Assembly: GCA_032622095.1 (NCBI GenBank)
Contig: CP136063.1
Location: 115,652,723 to 115,716,722, forward strand
From: Siphonodentalium dalli
Taxonomy: Eukaryota > Mollusca > Scaphopoda > Gadilida > Siphonodentaliidae
Length of the DNA: 64,000 nt
Direction of reading: 5' to 3'
The notes beneath the pieces are model-generated. The model had not been told where the DNA came from, did no database searches, and was given only the letters and a program-made list of their open reading frames with translations. Within the stretch, counting starts at the first letter, position 1; each line of letters opens with the position of its first letter. Positions 62,013-64,000 of this stretch are shown here, piece by piece. The position numbers and the translations under genes are program-made.

Positions 62013-62194
62013 GTAAATATATAAATAGTTACTTTCATTTTTTCGTTACGAATCAACGATCATACTAAAATGCCACATTACAAACACGAATTCCACGAAA
62101 ACAAGAAACACGGGCAATATATCATCTGTATCTCAGACTCAGTATCTGTAATTGTATCATATGTATGTTGTTCGATGTAGAAGCCTTGAGTTGA

Positions 62195-62365
62195 CTGTGA
62201 TTAAAACCAACTTCAGCCTAAAATTTACTCAACAGGGAAGTCGTGTGAGATTGCCTAAACACGTTTTTGGCAACTTGGCTTGGGGGAGGTTGTCGGCACA
62301 TTAAAACAAACTTCAGCCCAAATATTTACTCGACAGGGAAGTCGTGTGAGATTGCCGAAACACTT
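62195..62365. repeat. ~100-bp tandem duplication in RSL24D1 intron 1
   Basis: AACTTCAGCC..AA.ATTTACTC and ACAGGGAAGTCGTGTGAGAT occur twice, ~98 bp apart. Confidence 0.9.
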
Positions 62366-62759
62366 ATTTTATTAGTCGAAAATCTTTATCCCGTCGATGC
62401 CTGTAATGGGAGAGGTCGCTTCAAGTCTGTAAATGAAGAATATGACACAAGACACGGCCAAACCATGATGTTCTCCCGACAGCTTACACCCGTAGAGATC
62501 ATATTCCACCAGTACAAAACCCGGGAACTTTTTAAAGTTTTGACAGGGAACCTTATAAAGTCGAAAAAATAACGCGGGGAATGTACGTCTTTGTTCGTAC
62601 CTGTTGCTTAATGATTTATTCATCGGTATGTGAAGTTCCCAGCTCGAGATTACATTATTTACGTGACTTTTGAGACCCGATTCCGCGATAAATATTTATT
62701 TTATTCCCTGTCACGAAAATTATTGTCGTAAGCGACAATACGCGAAAGCAATTCACTTT
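62366..62759. other. RSL24D1 intron 1, unannotated
   Basis: An open frame of ~100 codons spans 62267-62572 but resembles no family I know and overlaps the duplication. No exon 2 of RSL24D1 seen. Confidence 0.4.
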
Positions 62760-63022
62760 GACATACCATTTACCTTCCTTTTCCAAAAAAAAGAGACATT
62801 TAACGAGCCTTATCAGGCGAATGACCAGTGAAGCATGTCGGCCATTTTTCGGGTCATTTCAATTGGGTTCCGGCTATACCCCACAGTATCGAGGGAAAAT
62901 ATGCCCCGAACTTGATCGAACAGACCCGAAAAATGGCTGTAATATTTAGCGAGTCGTTCTCCTGATTGAGAAAAAGGCTCGTTAAATGTCTTTTTTTTGG
63001 AAAAGGAAGGCATATGGTACAT
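62760..63022. mobile_element. ~263-bp palindromic MITE
   Basis: Arms CCTTCCTTTTCCAAAAAAAA / GACATTTAACGAGCC and GCCATTTTTCGGGTC recur inverted on the other side. Confidence 0.9.
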
Positions 63023-63328
63023 TTAAGTCAAGGTGATGAATTATTATATGTGTTGTCATGGGGAAAATCGCCATTTGGTTGTGTCTTGTGCTTCCTTTCC
63101 GGACATTAATAAAAACCCTCTGTTGCCAGGCTTCAACTGTAATAATCAGATGGTTGTCAGGTTAACAGTCTACTGCTAATCAAAGGCGTAATTTTAAAGT
63201 CGATATACGGTGAAAGTTCAGAATGTCATTGTATCACAGGGATTGACGTCAAATTCATAGATTGTCTAATTTCTAGGCCAATTTCTAGGCCTATTTTCCT
63301 TTCAGAAAGTGATTTTAATGACATAACC
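63023..63328. other. RSL24D1 intron 1, unannotated
   Basis: Nothing recognised. Confidence 0.5.
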
Positions 63329-63690
63329 CTTGGAACAAACGTCGCACTACCGACGACTCGAATTCAATTATTTGAATTTGAGTCAACAAAAGTGCGACGT
63401 TTGTTTCAAATAAATGCGAGTTTAGACGCACTACCGACGAAGAATGCGTGTGGGCAACATGAATCTAATTGCTGATGCGTCTGAGATCCATGTTTGAAAC
63501 AAACGTCGCATCACCGTCGACTCAAATTTATATCGGAGAAATGCTAAAGAGCTGTATTATGATAATGCTAATGAGGGAATTCCAATTGAAACTGGAAAAC
63601 ACCAACGAGATGGCGTAATTTGGTGGTATTTGAATTTGAGTCAACGAAAGTGTGACGTTTGTTTCAAATTAAATGCGAGTAGACGCACTA
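63329..63690. mobile_element. Nested double-palindrome MITE
   Basis: The first palindrome (63332-63408) and the second, split pair (63496-63529 with 63629-63666) use the same arm, GAAACAAACGTCGCA...GACTCAAATT. Each is followed by AAATGCGAGT..AGACGCACTA. One copy appears to have been inserted next to or within another. Confidence 0.85.
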
Positions 63691-63779
63691 AATAAATTTT
63701 TATTCCGTTTGGATATACCCGCTACTATGCATGCCATTGCATGGACCTATGTAAATTTCACATCAACGATAGGTTGACA

Positions 63780-63964
63780 TTTTTCTTATAATTTGATTTT
63801 CCAACAATTAATTATTGGGGAATTTGTTGTTTTTAGACCAACATTTGTATATTTTCCTACTTTTGGTCCAAAATTTTTACTGAAATGGCCATCAGTCCTG
63901 ATCAGGCGGGAAGCTTGTGTCCTGGTCCCTCATGACCCCTATGGCCAGCCAAAAAAATACTAAT
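63780..63964 (+). mobile_element. Truncated relative of the 56.6-kb hAT-like element
   Basis: Matches 56735-56935 in order (GGGGAATTT.TTGTTTTT, TTCCTA.TTTTGGTC, GAAATGG.CATCAGT, GCTTGTGTCCTGGTCCCT, GGCCAG.CAAAAA). Confidence 0.75.
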
Positions 63965-64000
63965 TATTTTCCTATGCGTTTGTTCATAATTGTGAACTTA

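Noticed and set aside
62267-62572. 101-codon frame after RSL24D1 exon 1
   Set aside because: It is not the expected second exon (no zinc-site Cys pair or basic L24e segment) and overlaps a local tandem duplication.

Overview
The window is animal nuclear DNA: AT-rich, intron-dominated, full of transposon debris, with one 100-N assembly gap. Exon-intron structure, GT-AG splicing, an antiquitin gene with many small exons, and dispersed repeats ending in (GGAC)n runs or a 'GTGAGCTAAA'-type tail suggest a marine lophotrochozoan, most likely a mollusc such as a bivalve. That placement is an inference from repeat style, not proof.

Two protein-coding genes can be supported. The first, on the minus strand, is ALDH7A1 (antiquitin, alpha-aminoadipic semialdehyde dehydrogenase). 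Fifteen coding exons were reconstructed from 48229 down to 110. All joins keep frame and use GT donors and AG acceptors. They encode residues 1-439 by my count; the last ~100 residues lie beyond base 1. The model carries a 28-residue basic presequence followed by an internal Met29, the Rossmann-side 'ITAFNFPVA' segment, the 'ELGGNN' glutamate at residue 296 and the 'GQRCTT' nucleophile Cys330. The second gene, on the plus strand, is RSL24D1 (the 60S assembly factor RLP24), of which only exon 1 (61924-62012) is recognisable.

Region by region: 1-8.7 kb holds exons 15-14 and an approximately 4.9-kb inverted-repeat element with an adjacent 0.34-kb derivative. 8.7-27 kb holds exons 13-2, set among hairpin MITEs, a 25-bp satellite and diverged tandem repeats. 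27-48 kb is the 21-kb intron 1, dominated by a 9.3-kb array of 1.44-kb units (32120-41432) and a ~2.9-kb array of 17 G/C-rich hairpin units (43238-46128). 48.2-48.4 kb is the ALDH7A1 5' end, with an NRF1-like palindrome. 48.65-54.57 kb is a nested hAT-like composite with a perfect 8-bp target duplication. 54.6-61.7 kb holds another hAT-like element and several palindromic elements. 61.75-64 kb is the RSL24D1 5' end and its first intron, with MITEs.

No prokaryotic operon, CRISPR array, tRNA or rRNA gene was seen. The most unusual signals are: (i) a 47-bp sequence (46/47 identical) in the same orientation just upstream of both genes' start codons; (ii) tandem duplications spanning splice junctions at three exons of the same gene; (iii) the near-identical 1.44-kb array inside an intron; and (iv) nested transposons whose insertion order can be read from target duplications.
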